The translations under genes and the position numbers were made by a program. A stretch of 35,580 bases of DNA from CAILLO01 sp964579735 (GTDB lineage Bacteria; Bacillota; Clostridia; Saccharofermentanales; UBA5734). Shown one piece after another: positions 15,216 to 22,817 of this stretch (positions are counted from its first letter, which is position 1; each line of letters opens with the position of its first letter). The DNA lies in the NCBI GenBank assembly GCA_964579735.1, contig CAZOHH010000017.1:1-35580 (forward strand), written 5' to 3'. Below the pieces are notes generated by a model. The model ran no database searches, was not told where the DNA came from, and was given only the letters and a program-made list of their open reading frames with translations.

Positions 15216-16528
15216 GGGCGGGCTCCTCCGTCGGGTTTCTCCGGCGTTTCGTCGATTCGGGCAGCGAGACGGCGCGCGGCATCCTGCAACGGGATGCCGG
15301 TCTGGGCCGCATGGCGCTTCAGGTCCTCATACTCCGGGGAGGCCTTGCCGACATCTCCCCAGGACGCATGCTTGATGCGGACGGGGCCGGTCTCCGTGTC
15401 GAGGGTGGTGGTGGTGCGGGTCATGACATGCCGGTCGGTCTCGCGGCGGCGAACCCCGATCGTGCCGGTCTCGGCAAAGAGGAGGCGGACCATGCGCGTC
15501 TCGTCGGTAGGTCGGCAGACCACCGTCACGAGGACGGCGGGGCGCCATTTCTTCATGAAGGCCGGCACGAAGGCGACGTCCAGCGCGCCCTCCGCCATGA
15601 GGCGCTCCGCGGCATAGCCGAGGATCTCGGGGGTCGAGTCGTCGATCTGGCACTCCAGCACGACGGCTCGGTCGGTGAAGCCCGGGAGCCCGAAGACCGG
15701 CGCCGAGGCCGATCCGACCGCGGTCGGCTCTTCCGGCATGTCCTCGCCGAGGAAGACCCGCAGGGCGTTGAGGCGGCCGATGTCGCGGGTGCCGAAGCCG
15801 AAGCCGGAGCGGTCGATGCGCATGGCGGGCAGCGGGCCGAAGGAGGACGAGAGGACCTTGGCGATTCCCATCCCCGTCGGCGTGACGAGTTCGGTGTCTG
15901 CCGTGCCCGTCCGATAGGGGATTCCCGTACCCTCGAGCATCTTCATGACCGCGGGAACCGGGACGGGAATCACGCCGTGGCGGCTGGGAATCGTGCCGGA
16001 GCCATCGGACAGCGGCGAGCACACGATGCGGTCGACGCCGAGGAGGACGAGAGCCGCGATGCCGCCGACGATGTCGACGATGGAGTCGACGGCGCCGACT
16101 TCGTGGAAGTGGATCTCCGCGATGGGTTCGCCATGCACGGCGGATTCCGCCTTGGCGATCTCGAGGAACACGGCCTGGGCGCCTTCGCGGACCTTCGGGG
16201 AGAGGGGCGCCGCGTCGAGCATGGCGGCGATCTCCGCATAGGAGCGGCCGTGCGCATGGTCATGGTCGGCAGCGTGGCCGTGGGCGTGGACTTCGGACGC
16301 GCCGTGACCGTGGTCATGCACGTGCTCCTCGACCAGATGGACTCGGAAGGCCGTGCCGACGATGCCGGTCACGGTGCGCTTCTCGGCTTCGATGCGATAT
16401 CCATGGACGGGCAGGGCGGCGAGCTCGGCCTTGATGGATTCGACGGAAACGCCGAGGTCGATCAGGGCGCCGAGGAACATGTCCCCGGAAATGCCGGAGA
16501 AGCAGTCCAGATAGAGTGTCTTTCCCAT
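15212..16528 (-). CDS. larC: LarC, nickel insertion enzyme for the nickel-pincer nucleotide
   Basis: LarC is the CTP-dependent cyclometallase that inserts nickel into the pyridinium bisthiocarboxylate nucleotide used by lactate racemase and related enzymes. The N-terminus MGKTLYLDCFSGISGDMFLG, the His-rich loop at 64-93 (HDHGHG, HAHGHAADHDHAHG), IHFHEVGAVDSIVDIVG and the C-terminal MKKWRPAVLVTVVC region are all present in one 438-residue frame. In Lactobacillus plantarum larC is read as LarC1 and LarC2 by programmed frameshifting; here no frameshift is needed. GGGAGGG precedes the ATG. The gene lies 17 bases after larB and overlaps the DUF1638 gene. No lactate racemase (larA) or larE is in the window. 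Confidence 0.93.
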   Translation of the reverse strand: MGKTLYLDCFSGISGDMFLGALIDLGVSVESIKAELAALPVHGYRIEAEKRTVTGIVGTAFRVHLVEEHVHDHGHGASEVHAHGHAADHDHAHGRSYAEIAAMLDAAPLSPKVREGAQAVFLEIAKAESAVHGEPIAEIHFHEVGAVDSIVDIVGGIAALVLLGVDRIVCSPLSDGSGTIPSRHGVIPVPVPAVMKMLEGTGIPYRTGTADTELVTPTGMGIAKVLSSSFGPLPAMRIDRSGFGFGTRDIGRLNALRVFLGEDMPEEPTAVGSASAPVFGLPGFTDRAVVLECQIDDSTPEILGYAAERLMAEGALDVAFVPAFMKKWRPAVLVTVVCRPTDETRMVRLLFAETGTIGVRRRETDRHVMTRTTTTLDTETGPVRIKHASWGDVGKASPEYEDLKRHAAQTGIPLQDAARRLAARIDETPEKPDGGARP

Positions 16529-16545
16529 GGGTCCTCTTCCCTCCC

Positions 16546-17337
16546 TCAGGCGTCCGCGGCTGGGTGGAGCATGCGGCAGATGGTGGCCGCCATGTACCCG
16601 GCGCCGAAGCCGTTGCCGATGTTCATCACGGACACGCCGCTCGCGCAGCAGTTGAGCATGGCGAGGAGCGTCGCGAGTCCATCGAAGTTGGCGCCGTAGC
16701 CGACCCCTGAAGGCACGGCGAAGACCGGCCGGTCGACGAGTCCTCCAAGGACGCTAGCAAGTGCGCCCTCCATGCCGGCGACGACGATGATGACTTCGGC
16801 CGCGCGAATCTCCTCGATCACGGAGAATAGACGGTGGATGCCGGCCACGCCGACATCGAAGTAGCGGTCGACGCGATTGCCAAGGGCTTCGGCCGTGACG
16901 GCGGCTTCCTCGGCGACGGGCAGGTCGGCGGTGCCAGCCGAAACGACGGCTACGCGGCCCCTGCCGTACGGCACGGGGTGGCGCAGGACGGTGATGACGC
17001 GGGCGTCCGCATGGTATACGGCGTCGGGCGCGACCGAAAGGACGGCCTCGAAGGCGGCCTCGTCGGCGCGGGTCGCGATCAGATTGGCCCCACGGCCGAG
17101 GAGGCTCGCGGAAATCGCGGCGATATGGGAGGGCTTCTTCCCTTCCGAGAAGATGACCTCGGGAAACCCGCTGCGCGCCGTGCGGGCGTGGTCGACCTTG
17201 GCGAAGCCGAGGTCTTCGGAGGAAAGGGAGCGGAGCTGGGCAAAGGCGTCATCCGCTCCAAGGCTGCCGGAAGCCAGGTCGTCGACGACCCTGCGGATCC
17301 TTTCGTCGTTCGATTCGGGCATCGCGTGTCCACCCAT
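16546..17337 (-). CDS. larB: LarB, NaAD carboxylase/hydrolase
   Basis: LarB carboxylates nicotinate adenine dinucleotide and hydrolyses it to the dicarboxylated mononucleotide, the first step of nickel-pincer synthesis. The 263-residue protein has a helical N-terminal part (LGFAKVDHARTARSGFPEVIF) and a PurE-like C-terminal core (VAVVSAGTADLPVAEEAA, VAGMEGALASVLGGL, AVPSGVGYGANFDGLAT and MNIGNGFGAGYMAA). The start could be ATG 17337, with AGGAAGCAGG upstream, or ATG 17322 with GGTGGA 7 bases upstream. It follows prfB by 16 bases. Because its substrate comes from the NAD pathway, nadD in the neighbouring operon supplies the precursor. Confidence 0.93.
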   Translation of the reverse strand: MGGHAMPESNDERIRRVVDDLASGSLGADDAFAQLRSLSSEDLGFAKVDHARTARSGFPEVIFSEGKKPSHIAAISASLLGRGANLIATRADEAAFEAVLSVAPDAVYHADARVITVLRHPVPYGRGRVAVVSAGTADLPVAEEAAVTAEALGNRVDRYFDVGVAGIHRLFSVIEEIRAAEVIIVVAGMEGALASVLGGLVDRPVFAVPSGVGYGANFDGLATLLAMLNCCASGVSVMNIGNGFGAGYMAATICRMLHPAADA

Positions 17338-17353
17338 GTCGCGAACCTGCTTC

Positions 17354-18463
17354 CTACTTCTCGTTCTTCATGCCGGCGAGGAACGCCTGGATGAAGCCGT
17401 CGAGTTCGCCGTCCATGACGGCCTGCACGTCCCCCGTCTCGTAGCCGGTGCGATGATCCTTCACCATGGTGTAGGGCATGAAGACGTACGAGCGGATCTG
17501 GCTCCCCCACGCGATCTCCATCTGGATGCCCTTCAGGTCCTCGATCTTCTCCATGTGCGCTTCCATGGCCAATGCATACAGCTTGGACTTGAGCATGGTC
17601 ATGGCGGTCTCGCGGTTCTGCACCTGGGAGCGCTCGGTCTGGCAGGTGACCACGCATCCCGTGGGGATGTGCGTGATGCGGATGGCGGACTCGGTCTTGT
17701 TGATGTGCTGGCCGCCGGCGCCCGAGGCTCGGTAGGTGTCGACGCGGAGGTCCTCGGAGCGGATTTCGATCTTGATGTCGTCATCGAGTTCGGGCATGAC
17801 CTCGAGCGAGGCGAAGGAAGTGTGCCGCCGTCCGGAACCGTCGAAGGGGGAGATCCGGACCAGCCTGTGGACCCCCTTTTCGGAGCGCAGATTGCCGTAG
17901 GCGTTCTCGCCCTGGACCATGAACGTGATGCTCTTCAGCCCCGCCTCGTCGCCTTCGAGCACGTCGGTCACCTTGACCGTGTATCCCTTGCGTTCGGCCC
18001 AGCGCATGTACATCCGATAGAGCATCTCGACCCAGTCCTGGGCCTCGGTGCCCCCTGCGCCGGCATGAAGCGAAAGGATGGCGTTGTTGCGGTCGTAGGG
18101 CTCGGTGAAGAGGGTCTCGAGGCGTAGTCTTTCGAAGTCCGCCTGCAGTTCCTTCATTCCGTCGGCCACTTCGGTCGCGACGCCGAGGTCCTCGGCCTCG
18201 GAGCCGAGTTCGCACAGCACGAGCAGGTCCTCGCGACGTCCTTCGATTCCGCTGAATCGCTTCACCTTCTCCTGAAGACGGCGGATGCGCTGCTGGGTCT
18301 GCTGCGCCTTCTCGACGTCATCCCAGAAACCGGGTTCCTGAGCCCGGGACTCCAGTTCGGAGGCTTCCTCGAGGGCGCGTTCGATATGAAGGGCTTCTCG
18401 GAGCAGGCGGGTATCTTCGGCCATCCGCTCCAGTTCGAGGCGGTAGGAGTCGAACTCAAACAT
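17354..18463 (-). CDS. prfB: Peptide chain release factor 2
   Basis: RF2 ends translation at TGA and TAA. It has the anticodon-like tripeptide SPF (205-207), which separates RF2 from RF1, and the catalytic GGQ (250-252, in ASGAGGQHINKTESAIRI). The 369-residue frame is uninterrupted. The programmed +1 frameshift site found in many prfB genes near codon 25 is absent: the equivalent place reads LLREALHIE with no TGA. Autoregulation by frameshifting is therefore lost here. The ATG at 18463 lies inside the end of the aminotransferase gene (8-base overlap). Confidence 0.96.
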   Translation of the reverse strand: MFEFDSYRLELERMAEDTRLLREALHIERALEEASELESRAQEPGFWDDVEKAQQTQQRIRRLQEKVKRFSGIEGRREDLLVLCELGSEAEDLGVATEVADGMKELQADFERLRLETLFTEPYDRNNAILSLHAGAGGTEAQDWVEMLYRMYMRWAERKGYTVKVTDVLEGDEAGLKSITFMVQGENAYGNLRSEKGVHRLVRISPFDGSGRRHTSFASLEVMPELDDDIKIEIRSEDLRVDTYRASGAGGQHINKTESAIRITHIPTGCVVTCQTERSQVQNRETAMTMLKSKLYALAMEAHMEKIEDLKGIQMEIAWGSQIRSYVFMPYTMVKDHRTGYETGDVQAVMDGELDGFIQAFLAGMKNEK

Positions 18464-19637
18464 GGAGGATCCTCCGGGAGGTGAAGCGCTGGAGGCGGAT
18501 CATGGCCTCCTCGATGCTCTCGATGGAATAGGCGTAGCAGATGCGGCAGAATCCCTCTCCGGCCTCGCCGAAGGCATTCCCCGGGACGACCGCGACCTTT
18601 TCCTCGGTGAGGAAGGTCTCGCAGAATTGCGTGGAGGTCAGACCGGTCGCACGGATATCCGGGAAGACGTAGAAGGCGCCGAGCGGGTCGAAGCAGGACA
18701 GGCCTGCCTTGCGGACGGCGGCGACGACGACGCGGCGGCGGCGGTCGTACTCCTCGACCATGGCGGCGACGTCGGCGTCGCAGCTGCGCAGGGCTTCCGT
18801 GGCGGCGTACTGGGCCGTCGTCGGGGAGCACATGATGGCGTACTGGTGGATCTTGTTCATCGCGGCGAGGATATACGCGGGTCCACAGGCGTATCCGATG
18901 CGCCAGCCCGTCATGGCGTAGGCCTTGGAGAAGCCGCCGACGTAGACCGTGCGGTCGCGCATCGAAGGGAAGGAGGCGATGCTGGTGTGCACGGCGGGCG
19001 CATAGGTCAGCTCGGCGTAGAGTTCGTCCGTGATGACGATCGCATCGGTTCCCTCGAGGACGGAGACGATTTCGGCGAGCTCGTCGCGCGACATGACGGC
19101 GCCGGTGGGGTTGTTCGGGAAGCCGAGCACGATCGCCTTCGTGCGCGGGGACAAGGCCTTGCGCAGGCGGTCGGGGTCGAGCTTGAATCCATCCTCCGCG
19201 AGACACGGCACGCTGACGACGGTCGCGCCGGACAGCACGGCGCACGACAGATAGGAGACATAGCACGGTTCAGGGACGATGACCTCGTCCCCGGGATTCA
19301 CGAGGGCGCGGAGCGCGAGGTCGATCGCCTCGCTGCCGCCCACGGTCACGACGGTCTCGGTATCGGGGTCGTAGGAAAGAGCGAATCGGCGGTCGAGGTA
19401 TCGGCAGATCTCCTGGCGCAGGTCCTTGAAGCCCTGGTTGGGCGAGTAGTGGGTGTGGCCCTGTTCCAGCGACTGGATGCCGGCTTCGCGGATGGGCCAG
19501 GGGGTCACGAAATCGGGCTCGCCGATGGAAAGCGAGATCGCGCCTTCCTTCATCTCGTTGACGAGATCGAAGAACTTGCGGATCGCCGAGGGGCGGATCG
19601 CCTGCACGCGGTTCGACAGCATCCTTTCCGGGTTCAT
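18456..19637 (-). CDS. Class I/II PLP-dependent aminotransferase
   Basis: A 393-residue fold-type I aminotransferase. PLP contacts visible are GGSEAIDLAL (100-109), FPNNPTGAV with Asn176 near 173-181, DELYAELTY, and the Schiff-base Lys238 in GGFSKAYAMTGWRIGY. This form of motif is usual in aspartate/aromatic-type (PatA/AspC-like) enzymes; the amino acid it uses cannot be decided. The start at ATG 19637 overlaps the stop of the AsnC-type regulator by four bases, and AAGGAAG lies about 11 bases upstream. The pairing with an Lrp/AsnC regulator suggests the regulator senses a substrate or product amino acid of this enzyme. Confidence 0.9.
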   Translation of the reverse strand: MNPERMLSNRVQAIRPSAIRKFFDLVNEMKEGAISLSIGEPDFVTPWPIREAGIQSLEQGHTHYSPNQGFKDLRQEICRYLDRRFALSYDPDTETVVTVGGSEAIDLALRALVNPGDEVIVPEPCYVSYLSCAVLSGATVVSVPCLAEDGFKLDPDRLRKALSPRTKAIVLGFPNNPTGAVMSRDELAEIVSVLEGTDAIVITDELYAELTYAPAVHTSIASFPSMRDRTVYVGGFSKAYAMTGWRIGYACGPAYILAAMNKIHQYAIMCSPTTAQYAATEALRSCDADVAAMVEEYDRRRRVVVAAVRKAGLSCFDPLGAFYVFPDIRATGLTSTQFCETFLTEEKVAVVPGNAFGEAGEGFCRICYAYSIESIEEAMIRLQRFTSRRILHV

Positions 19638-20122
19638 ACGAACAGCGCTTCCTTCTCTTCGTCCGGGCGGGGGTTGAATTCCGTGCCCTGCATCTTGTAC
19701 TTCTTGAGGATGAAGTGGGTCCCGGTGGAGATCACCGAGGCCAGAGGGGCGATGCGCTCGGAGACGAAACGGGCGACGGCTTTCAGGGTATCGTCCTCGA
19801 CGATGACCATGAGGTCGAACCCACCGGACATCAGGTAGCAGGACTTGACCTGCGGGTAGCTGTAGATCCTGCGGGCGATGCGGTCGAAGCCCTCGCCGAG
19901 CTGGGGCGTGATGCGCACCTCGATCAGCGCGGTCACGGGATCGCGGTCGGTCTTCTCCCAATCCACGACGGCTCCGTAGCCGAGGATCACCTTCTCGCGC
20001 TCGAGTGCGGCCACGGTCGCCGAGACTTCCTGCTCGGGGATTCCGGCCATCACGGCGATGCGCTCGGGGGTGAGTCGTGCGTCCTTCTCGAGCAGTTCGA
20101 GGATCCTCTCACGTTGTCCCAT
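19634..20122 (-). CDS. Lrp/AsnC-family transcriptional regulator
   Basis: A 162-residue protein with an N-terminal winged helix-turn-helix (RERILELLEKDARLTPERIAVM and SATVAALEREKVILGYGAVVD) and a C-terminal RAM/AsnC ligand-binding domain (PVTALIEVRITP, VKSCYLMSGGFDLMVIVE, VISTGTHFIL). Proteins of this family bind amino acids and assemble as dimers to octamers. The ATG at 20122 has AAGGAGGAA upstream. It leads the regulator-aminotransferase-prfB-larB-larC-DUF1638 run. The gap before it contains a perfect hairpin and no clear promoter, so its transcription may depend on readthrough from malic enzyme or on a promoter inside that gene. Confidence 0.9.
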   Translation of the reverse strand: MGQRERILELLEKDARLTPERIAVMAGIPEQEVSATVAALEREKVILGYGAVVDWEKTDRDPVTALIEVRITPQLGEGFDRIARRIYSYPQVKSCYLMSGGFDLMVIVEDDTLKAVARFVSERIAPLASVISTGTHFILKKYKMQGTEFNPRPDEEKEALFV

Positions 20123-20146
20123 GGGTTCTTCCTCCTTCGGGAAGTG

Positions 20147-20181
20147 AAAACCGGGCGACCGCCTTTTCCGCGGTCGCCCGG
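20147..20181 (-). terminator. Strong hairpin with TTTT between malic enzyme and the asnC-type gene
   Basis: A perfect 12-bp inverted repeat, CCGGGCGACCGC and GCGGTCGCCCGG (20151-20162 and 20170-20181) with a 7-base loop, is followed on the minus strand by TTTTCACTT. It lies 20 bases after the malic enzyme stop and ends only about 25 bases before the regulator's start codon, leaving no room for a promoter after it. It could end the malic enzyme transcript, or act as an attenuator or processing stem for the genes downstream. Confidence 0.85.
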
Positions 20182-20201
20182 CCTCTGTCGGAACCGCGGA
20201 T

Positions 20202-21377
20202 TCAGATACGGGCGACGCCGGACTTGCGTGCGGCTGCGGAGACGGCGGCGGCGACGGTCGGGCCGACCTTGGGGTTGAACGGCGACGGGATGACGAAGTC
20301 GGGAGCCAGTTCGGCATCGCTCACGAGGGAGGCGATGGCGTAGGCGGCGGCAAGCTTCATCTCGTCGTTGATGTCGCTGGCGCGCACGTCCAGGGCGCCG
20401 CGGAAGACGCCGGGGAACGCGAGCACGTTGTTGATCTGGTTGGGGAAGTCGCTGCGGCCGGTGCCGACGACCTTGGCGCCCGCGGCCTTGGCGAGGTCGG
20501 GCATGATCTCGGGCTTCGGGTTGGACATGGCGAAGACGATGGGGTCCTTGGCCATGGAGCGGACCATGTCCTGGGTGCAGGTGTCGGGACCGGACACGCC
20601 GATGAAGACGTCGGCGCCCTTGATGACGTCGGCGAGGGAGCCCTTCTTCATCTTGAGGTTGGAGATCTTGGCCATCTCGGCCTTCTCGGAATTCAGGTCC
20701 TCGCGGCCGACGTAGATCGAACCCTTGCGGTCGCAGAGGACGACGTCGGTCAGTCCGCACGCCATCAGAAGGCGGGTGACGGAGATGCCGGCGGCGCCGG
20801 CGCCGTTCACGACGACGCTCATGTCCTTCATCTGCTTGCCGGCGAGCTTCAGCGCGTTGATCATGGCGGCGAGCGTGACGATGGCGGTGCCGTGCTGGTC
20901 GTCGTGGAAGATCGGGATGTCGCAGGTCTTCTTGAGCTGGCGCTCGATCTCGAAGCAGCGGGGGGCGGAGATGTCCTCGAGGTTGATTCCGCCGAAGCTG
21001 CCGGCGAGGAGGGTCACGGTCTTCACGATGTCGTCGACTTCCTTGGAGCGGATGCACAGGGGGAACGCGTCGACGTCGCCGAAGGTCTTGAACAGGACGC
21101 ACTTGCCCTCCATGACGGGCATGCCGGCTTCGGGGCCGATGTCGCCGAGGCCGAGGACCGCGGTGCCGTCGGTCACGACCGCGACGAGATTCCAGCGACG
21201 GGTATAGACATAGGACAAATCGACATCCTTCTGGATCTCGAGGCAGGGTTCGGCGACGCCGGGCGTATAGGCGATGGAAAGGTCGGCCTTGTTCGTCACG
21301 GGCGAACGGGAGACGACCTCGATCTTTCCCTGCCAGTCGCGGTGTGCCTTCAGGGCGGCTTCACGGATGTCGGACAT
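20202..21377 (-). CDS. NAD(P)-dependent malic enzyme
   Basis: Malic enzyme oxidatively decarboxylates malate to pyruvate. This 391-residue protein is the short prokaryotic type. It shows SIAYTPGVAEPCLEI near the start, VAVVTDGTAVLGLGDIGPEA, the metal and catalytic stretch FHDDQHGTAIV, the dinucleotide-binding VVNGAGAAGISVTRLL, and AMSNPKPEIMPD with the later TGRSDFPNQINNVL. It should act in the cytosol, linking malate to the pyruvate made by the pyruvate kinase encoded about 5 kb away. AAGGAGGAA stands before the ATG. It is the last gene of the run that begins at 26007, 18 bases after the membrane protein gene. Cofactor choice (NAD or NADP) is not decided. Confidence 0.95.
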   Translation of the reverse strand: MSDIREAALKAHRDWQGKIEVVSRSPVTNKADLSIAYTPGVAEPCLEIQKDVDLSYVYTRRWNLVAVVTDGTAVLGLGDIGPEAGMPVMEGKCVLFKTFGDVDAFPLCIRSKEVDDIVKTVTLLAGSFGGINLEDISAPRCFEIERQLKKTCDIPIFHDDQHGTAIVTLAAMINALKLAGKQMKDMSVVVNGAGAAGISVTRLLMACGLTDVVLCDRKGSIYVGREDLNSEKAEMAKISNLKMKKGSLADVIKGADVFIGVSGPDTCTQDMVRSMAKDPIVFAMSNPKPEIMPDLAKAAGAKVVGTGRSDFPNQINNVLAFPGVFRGALDVRASDINDEMKLAAAYAIASLVSDAELAPDFVIPSPFNPKVGPTVAAAVSAAARKSGVARI

Positions 21378-21395
21378 GTCGGTTCCTCCTTGTGT

Positions 21396-22187
21396 TCATG
21401 CGGGTTTTTCCGTTGATGGTATCACATCGTCCGCTTGACAGACAAGCAGATGATAGAGCTTTCCATGGAGCCTTCCGAGCATCAGCCAGGACAAGGCGCT
21501 GAAGAAAGCGCTGATGACGCCGGTGGCGGCTCCTGTCGTGTCACCCGCCATGAAGGGCAGCGCGACGAGCGTCGTGGGCAGGTTCATGCCCATGACGAGG
21601 GTGAGGTCGAGGAAGGCGATGCGCATCTTGTACCGGTTCGTGCGCCTGGCGCTTTCCAGAAGGGATTCGACGACCCCGCGTCCGCCCTCCGTGACGTACA
21701 GGGGGGCGAGGGCGATGGCGAAGACCAGGATCACGCTCGGCAGGAAGAAGAGCATCCCGCCGGCCATGACGAGGATTTCGACCAGGATGTAGAGAAGCGC
21801 AAGGCGCGGGAGTCTGCGGAGCGTGCGCAGGACGGGTCTTCCGCCGACAAGACCCTTGAGTTCGTCGACGTACATCGTCGCGTAGAAGACGGCGATCAGC
21901 ATGGACAGCACGGGGGAGATCAGCGTGGCGGAGAGCCAGAGGGCGTCGGAACCGTCGAACTGGAGGACCAGGGCGCGCGTTTGGAGGAGGAGGGTCTCGA
22001 CGGTGCCAAAGGGGGTGGAGAAGAATGCCTGCAACCCTTTGCCGAGGGGGAGAAGGACGGGCGGGAGGTTGACCAGCAGGCAAAGGAGAAAGAGGACGCG
22101 GACCGCCCACTCCCTGCGGAGCTTGTAGAACTTGAGCGCATCGACCAGAAGGGTGAGGCCTCCGCCGATTGGGTCCAATTCCGCCAT
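21396..22187 (-). CDS. Polytopic membrane protein of unknown function
   Basis: A 263-residue protein with about five or six hydrophobic segments, near residues 29-47, 82-106, 128-149, 150-166, 188-211 and 217-237. The layout, with a short conserved-looking amphipathic segment (VVESLLESARRTNRYKMRIAF) before the fifth helix, recalls the loosely defined DUF975/YciC-like membrane proteins, but I cannot assign it. It follows the HATPase gene by 30 bases and precedes malic enzyme by 18 bases. Its ribosome binding site GGAGAGAAGG lies in a possible hairpin (22193-22211). No catalytic motif was seen. Confidence 0.65.
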   Translation of the reverse strand: MAELDPIGGGLTLLVDALKFYKLRREWAVRVLFLLCLLVNLPPVLLPLGKGLQAFFSTPFGTVETLLLQTRALVLQFDGSDALWLSATLISPVLSMLIAVFYATMYVDELKGLVGGRPVLRTLRRLPRLALLYILVEILVMAGGMLFFLPSVILVFAIALAPLYVTEGGRGVVESLLESARRTNRYKMRIAFLDLTLVMGMNLPTTLVALPFMAGDTTGAATGVISAFFSALSWLMLGRLHGKLYHLLVCQADDVIPSTEKPA

Positions 22188-22211
22188 CCTTCTCTCCGGC
22201 CGTTCCGGAGA
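22188..22211 (-). promoter_or_regulatory. Ribosome binding site inside a hairpin
   Basis: On the minus strand TCTCCGG (22211-22205), a 5-base loop and CCGGAGA (22199-22193) form a perfect 7-bp stem. Its 3' arm contains the GGAGA of the membrane-protein ribosome binding site. This could lower translation unless ribosomes finishing the HATPase gene, which ends at 22218, open it. Confidence 0.4.
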
Positions 22212-22217
22212 AGTCCA

Positions 22218-22811
22218 CTAAGCTCCTTCGGCCCCTTCGGGCTCTCCGGTGCCGATCTCGGGCAGGATTCCGTGGAAGACCTCCCGCTGGCCTTCCGCGA
22301 TGCTCGCCTCGATCCAGGCGAGCACGTCGGGTTCGTCGAGGGCCGCACCTTCGAGTGCTTCGCGGACCTCTTCCGTCGAGAAACGGTACCCGCGGCCGTC
22401 CGCGGAGAGTTCGAGCGCGAAATCCATTCCCGGGTCGGAGCGCACCAGAACCGAGAACGTGGCCCCCAGATCTCCGAGAGGGAGCCGGTCGATGTGGCCG
22501 ATCCGGAAAGTCCCGGAGAGGACGGTTCCCCGTCCGAGCTCGGAATCGATGTGGAACTTCCCGCCCGCCGACTCGGCGGCTTCCTTGAAAAGCGGAATTC
22601 CGAGACCGACGGAGCGCGTCGTGCGGGTCGTCGTGAAAGGATCCGTCACGGTGTCGAGGAGCGCCTTGTCCATACCGCAACCATCGTCTTCGATCGCGAC
22701 CGAAAGGAAATCCGTCCGCAAGTCCACGGAAAGTCTCGTTGAAACATGATGGGCGCGGGCCTTCACGGAATTCCCCAGCAGATCGAGAAGATGGAGCGAT
22801 AGGTCACGCAA
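22218..22811 (-). CDS. HATPase-domain protein of the hydrogenase-sensory cluster
   Basis: A 197-residue soluble protein with a GHKL ATP-binding domain: N-box in LHLLDLLGNSVKARA, VAIEDDGCGMD, TTTRTTRSVGLGIPLFKEAAE and ELGRGTVL. It lacks a histidine-phosphotransfer or sensor domain, so it is not a complete sensor kinase; the C-terminal 80 residues are unidentified. Similar proteins accompany HydS-like hydrogenases, DRTGG proteins and PHP proteins in anaerobic Gram-positive bacteria. The start is TTG 22811 (LRDLSLHLLD), with AGGTGA 8 bases upstream overlapping the PHP stop. A kinase or anti-sigma role is inferred. Confidence 0.75.
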   Translation of the reverse strand: MRDLSLHLLDLLGNSVKARAHHVSTRLSVDLRTDFLSVAIEDDGCGMDKALLDTVTDPFTTTRTTRSVGLGIPLFKEAAESAGGKFHIDSELGRGTVLSGTFRIGHIDRLPLGDLGATFSVLVRSDPGMDFALELSADGRGYRFSTEEVREALEGAALDEPDVLAWIEASIAEGQREVFHGILPEIGTGEPEGAEGA

Positions 22812-22817
22812 ATTATA

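Noticed and set aside
22812..22817. TATAAT on the minus strand before the HATPase gene as a promoter
   Set aside because: It falls between the ribosome binding site AGGTGA and the TTG start codon, and a transcript starting there would lack the binding site. No -35 was seen.
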